Positions 1-8,487 are shown, counted from the stretch's first letter. The stretch is DNA of 64,000 nucleotides from Haliea salexigens DSM 19537 (GCF_000423125.1 NZ_AUHJ01000004.1:1-64000), one strand, 5' to 3'. The notes: a model not told the origin generated them from the letters alone. Numbers and translations: made by a program.

Positions 1-164
1 AGCGGCCATTCCAAACCGGCCTCGGCGGCACGACGCAGATACTCGCTGACGGTGGGGCGGCCAATGCCACAGGCGGTGGCAATCTGCCGGTTGCTCAGGC
101 CCTGGGCCCATTTGAGGCGCAGCACCTCTTTGATTTTACGCATGGATAACCTCTTCGCTGGCAT
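1..164 (-). CDS. istA: IS21-family transposase IstA, N-terminal part (cut by window start)
   Basis: The minus strand from the ATG at 164 reads MPAKRLSMRKIKEVLRLKWA and continues QGLSNRQIATACGIGRPTVSEYLRRAAEAG to the window edge (about 54 residues). This is the N-terminal helix-turn-helix of IstA-type transposases, which bind the terminal repeats and work with the IstB ATPase. The rest of istA and any istB lie to the left of the window. The tandem repeats just upstream (255-349) are the expected binding sites. The family is secure from the HTH; subgroup and intactness cannot be judged. Confidence 0.85.
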   Translation of the reverse strand, partial: MPAKRLSMRKIKEVLRLKWAQGLSNRQIATACGIGRPTVSEYLRRAAEAGLEWP

Positions 165-254
165 CTGTTCCCCTCCGTGTGGAAAGGCTCAGAGTACCGG
201 TTAGTTATCCCGCGTCGGGGCGCTCCGTTGGGTGACCTCAGACTGCCTGCCGGG

Positions 255-349
255 GTGGCAGGCTTCGTCTGGAATCAGTGGCAGCTTTGCTGTGGAATGG
301 GTGGCAGGCTTCGCGTGGAATCAGTGGCAGGCTTGGTCTGGAATACGCA
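255..349. repeat. IS21-type terminal repeats: four tandem 23-bp units and element tip
   Basis: Four head-to-tail units lie at 255-277, 278-300, 301-323 and 324-346. Each begins GTGGCAG and carries TGGAAT near its end, with exact 23-bp periodicity. IS21-family elements carry several such transposase-binding repeats at each end. The element probably ends near 349, where the minus strand would begin TGCGTATTCCAGACC (5'-TG...). The other end is outside the window, so the target duplication cannot be seen. Confidence 0.75.
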
Positions 350-527
350 GCAGGAAGCTTCCCAGGCCCAGCGCGGTCAAAAAGATGTTGAAAACCAGCA
401 GAACTACCGGAGCGATATGAGAAAAGTCACGGTTTTCAATCGGCCCGCCTGGCACGAGGGACGACAACGCAATACCTGATAAAACCAATAGCACACTGAG
501 CACGCGCACCCGTTTATCTACTTTCAT
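350..527 (-). pseudogene. Small membrane protein gene, 3' end removed by the IS21 element
   Basis: From the ATG at 527 the frame reads MKVDKRVRVLSVLLVLSGIA, then a loop, then a second hydrophobic segment (VVLLVFNIFLTALGLGSFLL). The frame then runs straight into the insertion-sequence tip near 349. It had two predicted membrane helices and about 59 native residues before truncation. The start at 527 has GGAGGGAG upstream; an alternative ATG at 548 overlaps the stop of the preceding peptidase gene. It was probably translated together with that gene. Function unknown. Confidence 0.6.
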
Positions 528-544
528 GATGTGACTCCCTCCAA

Positions 545-2026
545 TCATTGGTCGAGCATGGTGATTACGGCATCGATGCCTGAGTCTGTACCCAGTAGAC
601 GCGCTTCGCGCTGCAGCTGTGGTACCTCGACGTCAACGGGCACGCCCTCGGTCTCGAACTCTTCGCCTTCGGAAGACAGATAAAACTCGTTTGCCAGTGA
701 TGCTCTCCAGCCATTACTTAGCCGCTTGTCGAGCTGGTCTGAAAATCCACCCTGGGTGGCCTCCCCGATGATCGTCACCTGGGGCAGCGCACGCATCGCG
801 AGCGTGAAAGTCTCAGCGGCGCTGGCGGTCTGACTACTGGTTAGCAAAAACACGGGGGCGAGGTACTGAAACGCGCCCCTCGGGCTCAGAAAAACATCGA
901 TGAGTGCCGTGCGAGAACTGCCCAGTCGTGCCTGCTTACTATAGGCTTGCGTCTCGTTAGCGACGAAACGGCTGGCGATAGCCAGGCTCAAAAAGTCCTT
1001 GCCGCCGCCATTGCGCCGTAGATCGACAATCAACGCCTGCGTATCGCGTAGATCGCTCATTGCTTGATCGAGTGCGCTTTCAAGGCTGGCTAGTTCGTCG
1101 TCGTTATCTTCAACATCTCCAAAGCCGAGCATGGCATCGATAGCAAGATAACCAATGCCATCCACTGCATACCATGTGAGCAGGTCATTCGCTGCGCTTT
1201 GGATATCCGAGCTGTTGTCGGCGTAGCCAAGGGTTATCGCGCGCTCGAGTTCCAGCTGCTCACCGATGTAGGTGTTTGCGCTGTCTGTCTGCGCTGGTGT
1301 CAGTGGTGGTGTGATGTCGTTCTGATCGAGCCACTCAATAAAAAGGCGATCTGAATACACCGGTTTGTTCAGGACTTTCACCAGCCCGAGACTGGTTTCC
1401 ACCGTAGTGTGAATGTCGCGGTAGGCCGTTGCGATGTTAAACAACGCCTCTGCGAGCGCCTCGTCGCCGCTTGAGGCGCTCAACTGGCTCAGCTGCTCTT
1501 CAACCAATGGTGTGACGGGCAGCTCGCGAAGGGCCGGGTAAATCGAATACTCCTCTAACAACTGCGCGAAGAGACGAAGCTCAGCCCGCGCGTCCGCGCT
1601 ATAACCAGCTTGCCCCTGCTGGGGGTCGACACCATCGGCACAGCTTGCAGGCACAGTCTCAGCGCTATCAAATCGCGTGCTCGGAGCGCCGAAGGATGCC
1701 GTGCCCGAAGCGGAGTACCAATCCAACCGTTCTTCACGGACACGAAAAAGCCTCTCAACGTCGCTAGTGTCAAGATCAGAGGCTTCTTCAACGAGAAAGC
1801 AGTAGTCGCTTGTGTAGTCAAGAAGCCGCAAAGTGCTCGCGCCAATCTCGATGACCTGCCCGTAGGCTTCGGCAATCCAAGTGCCCTGAAATTCCTCGGC
1901 GATGGCAGTCCCGATGGGGGCAGGCGATGCGCCGGATCCGTCCCCCGAACCCCCGCCGCCGCTACAGGCGACCAGATTAATGCTGAGGCTTAGGGCGATG
2001 AGAGTTTTCGTACAGTTGGTAGTCAT
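545..2026 (-). CDS. Lipoprotein with S41-family (C-terminal-processing type) peptidase domain
   Basis: A 493-residue protein with a lipoprotein signal (LSINLVAC, acylated Cys21) followed by a Gly/Ser-rich linker. The C-terminal third has the S41 peptidase core: LIVDLRRNGGGKD, then LTSSQTASAAETF with the probable nucleophile Ser402, then IGEATQGG. No PDZ domain is evident, so it resembles interphotoreceptor/tricorn-like S41 lipoproteins more than classical Tsp. ATG at 2026 has GGAG six bases upstream. It is expected in the envelope. It precedes a truncated small membrane protein gene by 17 bp, so the two probably formed an operon. Substrate unknown. Confidence 0.75.
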   Translation of the reverse strand: MTTNCTKTLIALSLSINLVACSGGGGSGDGSGASPAPIGTAIAEEFQGTWIAEAYGQVIEIGASTLRLLDYTSDYCFLVEEASDLDTSDVERLFRVREERLDWYSASGTASFGAPSTRFDSAETVPASCADGVDPQQGQAGYSADARAELRLFAQLLEEYSIYPALRELPVTPLVEEQLSQLSASSGDEALAEALFNIATAYRDIHTTVETSLGLVKVLNKPVYSDRLFIEWLDQNDITPPLTPAQTDSANTYIGEQLELERAITLGYADNSSDIQSAANDLLTWYAVDGIGYLAIDAMLGFGDVEDNDDELASLESALDQAMSDLRDTQALIVDLRRNGGGKDFLSLAIASRFVANETQAYSKQARLGSSRTALIDVFLSPRGAFQYLAPVFLLTSSQTASAAETFTLAMRALPQVTIIGEATQGGFSDQLDKRLSNGWRASLANEFYLSSEGEEFETEGVPVDVEVPQLQREARLLGTDSGIDAVITMLDQ

Positions 2027-2193
2027 GTTTGGCTCCGGAATCCTTGGTGTGTTGATGGTCGTTTTAGCGTGCAGGGCGCTATCGGCCGCTCGTCATGAGA
2101 CGGCCGGTGGGGCACTTTGCGGGTTTTATCGGGCCGAGCACTGAGTGAGGTTGACTCGCTAGGCCTGGCGGCCTCATGCCGCGGCTGAACTAA

Positions 2194-2649
2194 CTAGTGC
2201 ATTGGTCGCGCAGGTTTCATTAGTGGCGATGCAACCAGATCGTACTCAGTACCTGCGGGACCCTCCGAGCACGGCACCTGGCGTAATTGATAACCTGGAA
2301 CAAACCAGTTGAGACCCACGATATTGTCCGGATTCACCTCCGCCATCAGGCAGGCGGGTTCGCCTGGATCCAGGGATAAGGTGAGCTCATTCCGCAGGTC
2401 CGCGTGAGCTCTTATGCGGAAGGTTGTTAGCCCCGAAGGAACATTGACAGTGGTGCCTTGTTTTGGCGCCAGGGTCAGGTAGTAGTCGCCGTTCCAGCCA
2501 ATAAAGGTATTGGTCAAGCTACCCTGGAGCTGTGCTGACCTATAGATTTTCACGGGCGTCGACGGTGCCGTGGCCTGATCTGGAAGTGAGCTCACAGACG
2601 CGCAGCCTGTCATCGCTGCCATTACGCTTACTACGAATAGAGATTTCAC
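2194..2649 (-). CDS. Small lipoprotein, DUF2846-like
   Basis: A 151-residue protein starting with GTG at 2649, with AGGAG six bases upstream. The signal ends in a lipobox (MTGC). The mature part has VKIYRS, a GWNGDYY segment, PSGLTTFRIRAH and LTLSLDPGEPACLMAEV, in an order reminiscent of DUF2846 (short beta-rich lipoproteins of unknown function). It follows the small barrel gene by about 33 bp on the same strand, so co-transcription is likely. The domain label is tentative; lipoprotein status is well supported. Confidence 0.6.
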   Translation of the reverse strand: MKSLFVVSVMAAMTGCASVSSLPDQATAPSTPVKIYRSAQLQGSLTNTFIGWNGDYYLTLAPKQGTTVNVPSGLTTFRIRAHADLRNELTLSLDPGEPACLMAEVNPDNIVGLNWFVPGYQLRQVPCSEGPAGTEYDLVASPLMKPARPMH

Positions 2650-2682
2650 ATCTGACTCCTGTTTCCGGTGAAGATGACGTTG

Positions 2683-3282
2683 TTAAAAGCTGTAACGTAA
2701 GACGAGATTAATGGCGTCTGAATCTGAGTATTTGGTGTACTCAGCACCCAGCGTCAGTCGATCAAAGCGATAGTTACTTCCCAGGTGATAGGCTTTCTGG
2801 TCAAAGTCCTTGTCCCAGCTCTGGTATTCAAGTCCAGCAAAGAGGTCCACACGGGCAGACACAGCGTGATGTATGAAAGTGCTAACGCCGCTGTAGTCAG
2901 AGGATTGTTGCAACGTCCGCTGACTCTTCGAAAGCGTTAGTTCCACATCACCAAAGTTGGCGCGAACATCAACCCTCGTGCGCTCTGAAATGGGTATGGC
3001 GTAGCCAAGGGAGGCATTCCAGCGCTTTTCCTCCATATCAAGGCCCTGACTGTCATCAGTCAAATCCCGATATCGCAGCTCCGTGAAAAAATTTCTCCAT
3101 CCTTTGCTGGCACGCAGCTCTACGCCACGGAAGGTGAACATCGGGTGAGCGGCGTATTCCGCTTGCACAGCGTTAACTTGAATAAAATCGTAGTCCTCCG
3201 ATTGCACGGGGCTCGAAAGCAATAAGCCCACCGAGGCCGCTGTGATGAGAGCGCGAACAGAAGTCGGTACATTGGTTTTCAT
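2683..3282 (-). CDS. Small outer-membrane beta-barrel protein
   Basis: The ATG at 3282 gives a 199-residue protein with a type I signal peptide ([20 protein letters not shown], cleavage near SPVQSE). Alternating amphipathic beta strands follow, and the C-terminus is LVLRYSF, the aromatic ending typical of outer-membrane barrels. AAAGGGC precedes the start. The frame stays open upstream to 3462, but that 60-residue stretch is Cys-rich and precedes a good signal peptide, so it is not part of the protein. It resembles OmpA/OmpW-size barrels; transport role unknown. Confidence 0.6.
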   Translation of the reverse strand: MKTNVPTSVRALITAASVGLLLSSPVQSEDYDFIQVNAVQAEYAAHPMFTFRGVELRASKGWRNFFTELRYRDLTDDSQGLDMEEKRWNASLGYAIPISERTRVDVRANFGDVELTLSKSQRTLQQSSDYSGVSTFIHHAVSARVDLFAGLEYQSWDKDFDQKAYHLGSNYRFDRLTLGAEYTKYSDSDAINLVLRYSF

Positions 3283-3644
3283 GGTGTTTTTGCCCTTTGG
3301 ATATTGCGATAAGTCGTTGCAGACAAACTTCTGCCTTGGCGCAGAACAACACGTGCAAGCAAGTCTCAGCAGCTCTTCACGCGAAGTCGGGAATGACCCC
3401 GTTCGGGAATGTGATGACATTTCCAGTCCGTCCGTTGTGATGACGAAACCAGTTTTATGCATGGCTGGAGGCGGGTCGTCCCGACCTGCAAGTTAGAACG
3501 CGAAGGCTGAGTGATGTATCGGGGAGTGGAGAAAAAAAGCCATTGAGAACAGCGGGTTGCAGGAAGGACCGGGAGGCGAGAATGTGGCGATACGGGGAGT
3601 ACTGTCCTGTAGGGCGGGAGCATCCGCCCTAACGTAGGTGCCGC
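3283..3644. other. Intergenic region between barrel protein and AraC regulator genes
   Basis: About 360 bp without a convincing gene. It must hold the promoter of the barrel gene and the 3' end of the AraC-gene transcript. Apart from the hairpin at 3610-3631 I see no recognisable element. Confidence 0.5.
3610..3631 (-). terminator. Hairpin just past the AraC-regulator stop
   Basis: TAGGGCGG, a six-base loop and CCGCCCTA form a perfect 8-bp stem 14 bases beyond the stop of the AraC gene. There is no T-run after it, so it may be a weak terminator or an RNA-stabilising hairpin. Confidence 0.4.
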
Positions 3645-4874
3645 CTAGGCCACTTGCTTGCGGTATGTGCCGGGTGTCATACCCTGATGCTTGCGAAAGG
3701 CGGTGTAAAACGCTGACTTGCTGTTGAATCCGGAGTCCATGGCAATCTCCAGCACAGTTTTCGACGACTGTGCCAGCAAGGGCAACGAATGGCGTACCCG
3801 GTAGCCGTTTACACAGTCAAAGAAATTCAACTTGAGTTGGTCGTTGATCGCCTGCGACAGGTAGTTGGTAGACACGGACAATGCTTGCGCAAGGTTTGAC
3901 AGAGAAAGATTGGGATCGAGAAACGGCGATTTGTTCGCCATAAGCGCCTCAAGCTCCTCTACGAGGCTCGACGCAAGCTCGGGAGATAAGGCCGAGCGCT
4001 GGTACTTCTGCGGCGGCGGGTCCACCGTTTTTTCGATAGGAGGCTGTTGCCTGTGTGCGTTTACGTCCGAGCCGCCAGACACGTCGGCAGCCGCTGCCTC
4101 GCGCTCGACTACCGGGGCCCTAGACCGGGTGCTGAAGATAGCCGGCTGTCGCAGTCCCAAAAGCCCCATCGTGTAAATGAGAACAACCATGCTGACGGCC
4201 AGCGTAACGTCAAGCCACTCGCGTCCCGATAGCAGATCGGCACTGAAAATCTCTTCAGCAAGCCACAGTGCATACACCAGCATCGTGCCAATCAACAGAT
4301 TGCGGAGCCAGTCCAGACTGATGCGATCGAGATTTGAATACCTACTCTCCAAGCGCCTTCGGTGCTGCGTTACCAATCGCAAGCAGATCACGATAAAGAC
4401 GCTGAGGTGAGCGATGGTTACAACAAGTTCAAAGTCTCCGAGCATGAACCGCCAGGCATTGTAGAGCGGAGGAAGACCACTTTCGTTTAGTAGAATCTTG
4501 TACTGCAGTTCTGCAGGGAGCCAGAGCAGGGGCCAGCTTGCGCAACAGTGAATTGCCAACGGCAACCACAGCAGAACCGCAAGGGATGGTGGTATGGGGC
4601 GGTTAGGCTGCGTTAGCTCTCGGCAATAGAGGAAAAGAAATACACCGTAAAGAAACTCCTTAGGCCAGAGCAGGGTGCGTAGCCAAACCAACCGCTCCGT
4701 AAGGCCAGCGGCATCCAAGAAGTAGTCGATCAGGGCCAGTACAAATACCAGCAGGTAACAGGCAAGATAGTAGTTGGCTTTGCGGTTTCCACCGGCGCTG
4801 GTAAACAGCGCGAATGCCAAAAATCCGCCCTGCGCGGCGCCGATCAGAAACAGCAGGGGCAAAAAATCAAACAT
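3645..4874 (-). CDS. Membrane-anchored AraC-family transcriptional regulator
   Basis: About 409 residues from the ATG at 4874 (MFDFLPLLFLIGAAQGGFLA). A GTG at 4919 would add 15 residues but is a less typical start. The N-terminal half has about seven hydrophobic helices. A Pro/Arg-rich linker follows, and the last ~100 residues are an AraC DNA-binding domain with two HTHs (LSLSNLAQALSVSTNYLSQ and VLEIAMDSGFNSKSAFYTAF, ending GMTPGTYRK). Regulators with this 7TM-AraC layout are thought to sense signals at the inner membrane. The target is unknown; the neighbouring barrel and lipoprotein genes are the nearest candidates. Confidence 0.8.
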   Translation of the reverse strand: MFDFLPLLFLIGAAQGGFLAFALFTSAGGNRKANYYLACYLLVFVLALIDYFLDAAGLTERLVWLRTLLWPKEFLYGVFLFLYCRELTQPNRPIPPSLAVLLWLPLAIHCCASWPLLWLPAELQYKILLNESGLPPLYNAWRFMLGDFELVVTIAHLSVFIVICLRLVTQHRRRLESRYSNLDRISLDWLRNLLIGTMLVYALWLAEEIFSADLLSGREWLDVTLAVSMVVLIYTMGLLGLRQPAIFSTRSRAPVVEREAAAADVSGGSDVNAHRQQPPIEKTVDPPPQKYQRSALSPELASSLVEELEALMANKSPFLDPNLSLSNLAQALSVSTNYLSQAINDQLKLNFFDCVNGYRVRHSLPLLAQSSKTVLEIAMDSGFNSKSAFYTAFRKHQGMTPGTYRKQVA

Positions 4875-4983
4875 GCATATGAGAATGCCAGCACCGTGTA
4901 GGAAAACAAGCCGATACACGTATTAAGCGGTAACAATGGGCTCCACTACAGCTCACGGACCGCTCTGAAAAACGTCCCACGTC

Positions 4984-5067
4984 TCCAGATGTCACCCGCG
5001 ACCGGTGTTGCGATCACATTCGGCCTCACATGCTGTCAGTGTCAGCGCCACGAGCCTACCCCCCCAT
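4984..5067 (-). pseudogene. Remnant of the start of a P4-type integrase gene
   Basis: The minus strand from the ATG at 5067 matches the first ~25 codons of the intact integrase at 13164-14402. It hits a stop at codon 4 and carries about 13 extra bases, so it cannot be expressed. The match ends at 4984. With the adjacent arm and att half-site it marks an older related element at the same tRNA locus. Confidence 0.75.
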
Positions 5068-5215
5068 TTACCCCCCACGCCAAAGAAGCACAGCGCAACA
5101 GGATGAAACAGTCGAGGTGAGTTGTCACGAGTTTTGAGGCCTTACTAGCAGCTAATTGCGCCACCTTAGCGTGTTGCGCAATGTTTCACTACGATGCAAA
5201 AAAGTTGGCGGAGCG
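4984..5215. repeat. Left copy of the integrase-arm/att direct repeat
   Basis: This stretch aligns along its whole length with 14332-14550 in the same orientation. It covers the integrase 5' end, the run TTTACCCCCCA, the block GATGAAACAGTCGAGGTGAG, TTGCGCAATGTTTCACTAC, and ends with TGGCGGAGCG at 5206-5215. That last 10-mer equals the 3' end of tRNA-Asp plus CCA. By eye the match is high but imperfect, so this is a diverged relative and not a recent duplication. It is the distal att site of the element ending at tRNA-Asp. Confidence 0.8.
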
Positions 5216-5786
5216 CTCCTCGCTCGGCTTGTGTGTGCGCTTCTTTTTCACGCAAGGACCTCCGATTCCCATATGGACGGACTCGTCAGTCCGGAAACAT
5301 ACAGAACGCGCGCCTGATGGTCAAACAGATCGGCGGCAGACTGTTGAAACTCAATGCACGCTGAAAGTTGCGTCTAATGTTTTCGGCACGAATCCGGTCT
5401 TGCGCGTCTGAACGTGACCAAACGCCCCGATGGATTTACCCCCGGTGCTGATCAATTTGCGTGATGGTTGGCGGTGAGGACCCCTCAGCCAGCGTATCCG
5501 TTATTTTTCTGCAAGCATCGTGTGTTGTTTCACCGTGGTCCGTGACCGACCGGCCGGGACACGCTGATCCGGCGGTTTACGCACAAGGTCGACACGCGGC
5601 GTGCTGAGACTTCGAACGTAAAACGTTCGACGATACTTGTGCACCGGCCGGGCGTGATGTCTCTTGGGTTTGCCACAACACGAGAGACACCGACAGCGAG
5701 TCAGAATGCCCCCGAGAAGAGTGCGCCGGTTTTTCTCGGGATATCGCAAAGGGTGTCTACCGCGCTGGAGCACCTGGATTTCAACT
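5216..5786. other. Gene-poor stretch at the distal end of the element
   Basis: About 570 bp with only short unrecognised reading frames rich in Arg, Cys and His. Apart from the inverted repeat at 5612-5630 nothing identifiable is present. It probably is decayed element DNA. Confidence 0.5.
5612..5630. repeat. Perfect inverted repeat, 8-bp arms
   Basis: TCGAACGT, AAA spacer, ACGTTCGA. It is symmetric enough to be a dimeric-repressor site, but no recognised gene starts beside it. Role unknown. Confidence 0.4.
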
Positions 5787-6470
5787 TCAACCTGCACACC
5801 CCTCAACAATCACGCCGTCTAGAGTGATCTGCCAGATAAATTCGCTGATGTCGTCGAGTGTATAGGCACCCTCTGGATCAAACCACGTTGCAACCCAATT
5901 TAGCGCCCCCAGGCCGATCAGGCGAAGCAAACGATCATCGACACCCCGCCGAATAACACCCTGTTGAATCATCTCTGCGAGTATATGGGCCCAAAGGGAC
6001 TCATAACGATCACGCAGCTCAATAATCTCCTCCCGCGCCTCGCGGGTCAGAGCCCGCCATTCAAACAGCAGTACGTAAACCGTGTCTGAATCAACCAGCA
6101 GAGCGCGCAGATGCGCGTCAATGCACAGACGTAACCGCTCTACCGGATTGTCCGAGCTCACGCGCGCGGTTTCGACCTCTGCCGTAACCTGACCGACCCC
6201 CTGTCGCATCAGTTCAACCAGGAGGGCTTCCTTCGTGCTGTATCGATAGTGAAGACTTCCGGGCAGCATTTCGCAAGCCTCGGCGATTTCCTTGAGTGAA
6301 GTCTTGTCGAATCCCTTCTCACGAAAAAGCCTCGCCGCGTTGGACAAAACGTTGTCCCGGTCTTCCAGCTTGCGTCCGGGGACAACCTGCTTGTGATCCA
6401 CCCTTTCAGTACCTCCCGCAATGGCCGGTGCGTTGTTCAGCACCTCGGCGATAACCCGATTATCTGGCAT
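5787..6470 (-). CDS. TetR-family transcriptional regulator
   Basis: About 227 residues from the ATG at 6470. The HTH lies at about residues 40-90 (NVLSNAARLFREKGFDKTSL, KEIAEACEMLPGSLHYRYS, TKEALLVELM), followed by an all-helical ligand/dimer domain resembling TetR_C domains of fatty-acid or aromatic-acyl regulators. The frame stays open upstream to 6578, but that stretch covers the 24-bp palindrome at 6522-6545, so the downstream start is preferred. No strong ribosome-binding site is visible. It is divergent from the thioesterase/hydrolase/efflux genes, which it probably represses. Ligand unknown. Confidence 0.85.
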   Translation of the reverse strand: MPDNRVIAEVLNNAPAIAGGTERVDHKQVVPGRKLEDRDNVLSNAARLFREKGFDKTSLKEIAEACEMLPGSLHYRYSTKEALLVELMRQGVGQVTAEVETARVSSDNPVERLRLCIDAHLRALLVDSDTVYVLLFEWRALTREAREEIIELRDRYESLWAHILAEMIQQGVIRRGVDDRLLRLIGLGALNWVATWFDPEGAYTLDDISEFIWQITLDGVIVEGCAG

Positions 6471-6521
6471 TGATGGTACGCCATCACAGCGATAGCCGTC
6501 ATTTTCACGTGACCGACACTC

Positions 6522-6545
6522 ATTTGGTTGGTCGACCAACCAAAT
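6522..6545. promoter_or_regulatory. 24-bp perfect palindrome, probable TetR operator
   Basis: Half-site ATTTGGTTGGTC followed by its exact complement, centred on GTCGAC. It lies between the divergent tetR-type gene (start 6470) and the first thioesterase (start 6655). TTGGT-N-ACCAA-type dyads are common TetR-family operators. It could control both directions. Confidence 0.75.
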
Positions 6546-6654
6546 ATACGATAGGATAGCGAACATCAAGTGCAACAACCTAGCAGTCGCCTATGCGCAA
6601 CACCGGTGTTCAGCTCAATCTTACGCTCGCGCAAAGTCGCAGGGCGGTTTGGCC

Positions 6655-7104
6655 ATGTTGACTGCGTCGCAGTTCATAGAACACGTCCCCCATAGCCGGG
6701 ATCTGGGTATGGAGGTCGTCTCAGTAAAGGGAAAGCGTGTTTGTATGCGACTGACGCCAAAGCCGTGGATGCTTGCCGACGACGGAGGAGAGGAAATCTG
6801 TTCCAGCATCATGTATTCGCTGGCAGATTCGACCTGTGGGCTGGCGGTCTTCGCAGAGGTACAGAGATTGAGCCCTGTCGCCACGCTGGATTTGCGTCTG
6901 GATTACCTGCAGCCTGCCAACGGCAAACGGCCGTTGTTGGCGGTTGCCAGCTGCCGCCATCTGACGGACGACATCGCATTCATCGAATGCGAGATCCATT
7001 CCGAGGGTGAGGGCGAGCCCGTGGCAACGGGAAGCGCCACCTTCATGCGCAATACCCACGGCCCACGGTTCCAGGCAACTGGAGGCAAAAGGCCGGAAAC
7101 ATGA
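6655..7104 (+). CDS. Hotdog-fold thioesterase, PaaI-like (first of two)
   Basis: 149 residues from the ATG at 6655, with AGGG ten bases upstream; a TTG at 6649 is less likely. The hotdog core is visible in SSIMYSLADSTCGLAVFAEV (central helix), RLSPVATLDLRLDYLQPANG (strand) and the C-terminal EPVATGSATFM. PaaI-type enzymes hydrolyse aryl- or acyl-CoA thioesters in the cytoplasm. The usual HGG before the helix is absent, so substrate handling may differ from the next gene. The stop overlaps the next start (ATGA), so the two are translationally coupled and may form a heteromer. Confidence 0.75.
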   Translation: MLTASQFIEHVPHSRDLGMEVVSVKGKRVCMRLTPKPWMLADDGGEEICSSIMYSLADSTCGLAVFAEVQRLSPVATLDLRLDYLQPANGKRPLLAVASCRHLTDDIAFIECEIHSEGEGEPVATGSATFMRNTHGPRFQATGGKRPET

Positions 7105-7571
7105 GCGATATGATCGATTCAGTGCAATCACGCCCCGACTTGAGCGAAGACCCGGGAAAAGGCTGCGCATGGCAGGCCCTTCTGGACCGCTTTCCGTACG
7201 CCCGGCACCTTGGACTGCAGGCTCAGCAACACGATGAGGGCATGGTGGTTGCCTTGCCTTATCGCGAGTCGTTCATTGGCAACTTTATGCTGCCAGCCCT
7301 GCATGGAGGCGTTCTTGGCGCGGTGATCGAGATCACCGCGCGGGCGGCTGCGCAAAACGCAGATGAAGATGCGCGTTGCACGCGCATTGTCGACAGCAAC
7401 ATCAATTATCTTCGTTCAGCGAGGGCAGTAACCACCTTCGCCAAGGCGAGTATTGTTCGCCAAGGCGGGCGTACCAGCCTGATAGAGGTCACTTGTTGGC
7501 AGGAGAACAAGAACCGACCCGTTACCAGCGGACGTGTTCAGTTGCTGTTCACAGCCACGGTGGCCACGTGA
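7101..7571 (+). CDS. Hotdog-fold thioesterase, PaaI-like (second of two)
   Basis: 156 residues. It has the PaaI signature LHGGVLGAVIEITARAAA on the hotdog helix and DSNINYLRSARAVTTFAKAS for the substrate strand. Expected reaction: hydrolysis of an acyl- or aryl-CoA. The start overlaps the previous stop by four bases. It is followed by the hydrolase gene after 28 bp. The pair most likely descends from a duplication, but the two are now clearly different in sequence. Confidence 0.8.
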   Translation: MSDMIDSVQSRPDLSEDPGKGCAWQALLDRFPYARHLGLQAQQHDEGMVVALPYRESFIGNFMLPALHGGVLGAVIEITARAAAQNADEDARCTRIVDSNINYLRSARAVTTFAKASIVRQGGRTSLIEVTCWQENKNRPVTSGRVQLLFTATVAT

Positions 7572-7599
7572 CAATCCAGCCATTGAGGATGGGTACGAC

Positions 7600-8487
7600 A
7601 TGCCCGAACGCGACACATTTCAAGCCCCGGACGGCCAGGAAATAGCACTGTGGCGCTGGCCGCACGCGCAAGGCCGCCCCACCCTTCACTGGGCACATGC
7701 CACGGGATTCCACGGCCGCCTGTATCAACCCCTTCTTGACGCGCTTTCCACCGATATCAACGTCCTGGCGTGGGATATGCGGGGTCACGGGGCGAGTGCC
7801 AGTGCGGCGAAAAGCTCAGCATTACGAGGCTGGGAACCTTACTATCGGGACATGACCGCCCTGCTGGAAAGCTTTGATGAGCCGGTCTGGCTTGCCGGCC
7901 ATTCCATTGGGGCTACCACCAGCGTCATGGCCGCAGCCAGGCGGCCAGACAACGTCCTGGGTCTCATTCTGGCGGAGCCCGTCATCATGGATCCCCGGCA
8001 GGGCCGGAAATTGTGGCTGAGCAAGTTGCTTCGCCAATCACACCGGATTCCTCTGGCCGCTGGCGCGGCGCGCCGGCGAGCGGTATTCGACTCACGGGAC
8101 GATGCGCTGGACAGTTATCGCGGCCGCGGTGGCTTCAAGAGTTGGCCCGAAACATGGTTGGAAGCCTATGTTCGTCACGCCTTTGTATCTGACGGGGATC
8201 ATGTGCGCCTGGCCTGTTCGCCAGAGTGGGAGAGCGCCACCTTCGCCCATACCGAACACAAACCCTGGTCCGGTATTCGCCAGTTGCAATGTGAAGTTGT
8301 TGCGCTCGCCGCAGAACAGGCGTCAACTTTCTCGCCAGCTGCGCGCGAGCGTTTCAGTGCCTTACTACCAGCCGCCGAAGTAACCGTCGTTGCCGGAACA
8401 ACCCATTTCCTGCCTATGGAGCGCCCGGATGCGATTCGCGATACCGTGCGACAAAAAATGTCGATCACAGTCTGCGAATCGCAGTGA
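7600..8487 (+). CDS. Alpha/beta hydrolase
   Basis: 295 residues from the ATG at 7600, with GAGGAT upstream. Motifs: oxyanion region HATGFHG (about 34-40), WDMRGHGAS (59-66), nucleophile elbow AGHSIGA with Ser102, and the late catalytic His in GTTHFLPMERP. The family covers esterases, lactonases and C-C hydrolases; the substrate cannot be read from sequence. The frame is open upstream to 7534 but overlaps the thioesterase without a ribosome site. It belongs to the TetR-controlled cargo. Confidence 0.8.
   Translation: MPERDTFQAPDGQEIALWRWPHAQGRPTLHWAHATGFHGRLYQPLLDALSTDINVLAWDMRGHGASASAAKSSALRGWEPYYRDMTALLESFDEPVWLAGHSIGATTSVMAAARRPDNVLGLILAEPVIMDPRQGRKLWLSKLLRQSHRIPLAAGAARRRAVFDSRDDALDSYRGRGGFKSWPETWLEAYVRHAFVSDGDHVRLACSPEWESATFAHTEHKPWSGIRQLQCEVVALAAEQASTFSPAARERFSALLPAAEVTVVAGTTHFLPMERPDAIRDTVRQKMSITVCESQ

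Noticed and set aside
5501-5809. 102-codon minus-strand frame near the distal att site
   Set aside because: Basic, Cys-rich sequence with no motif and overlapping the TetR gene end; no support as a gene.
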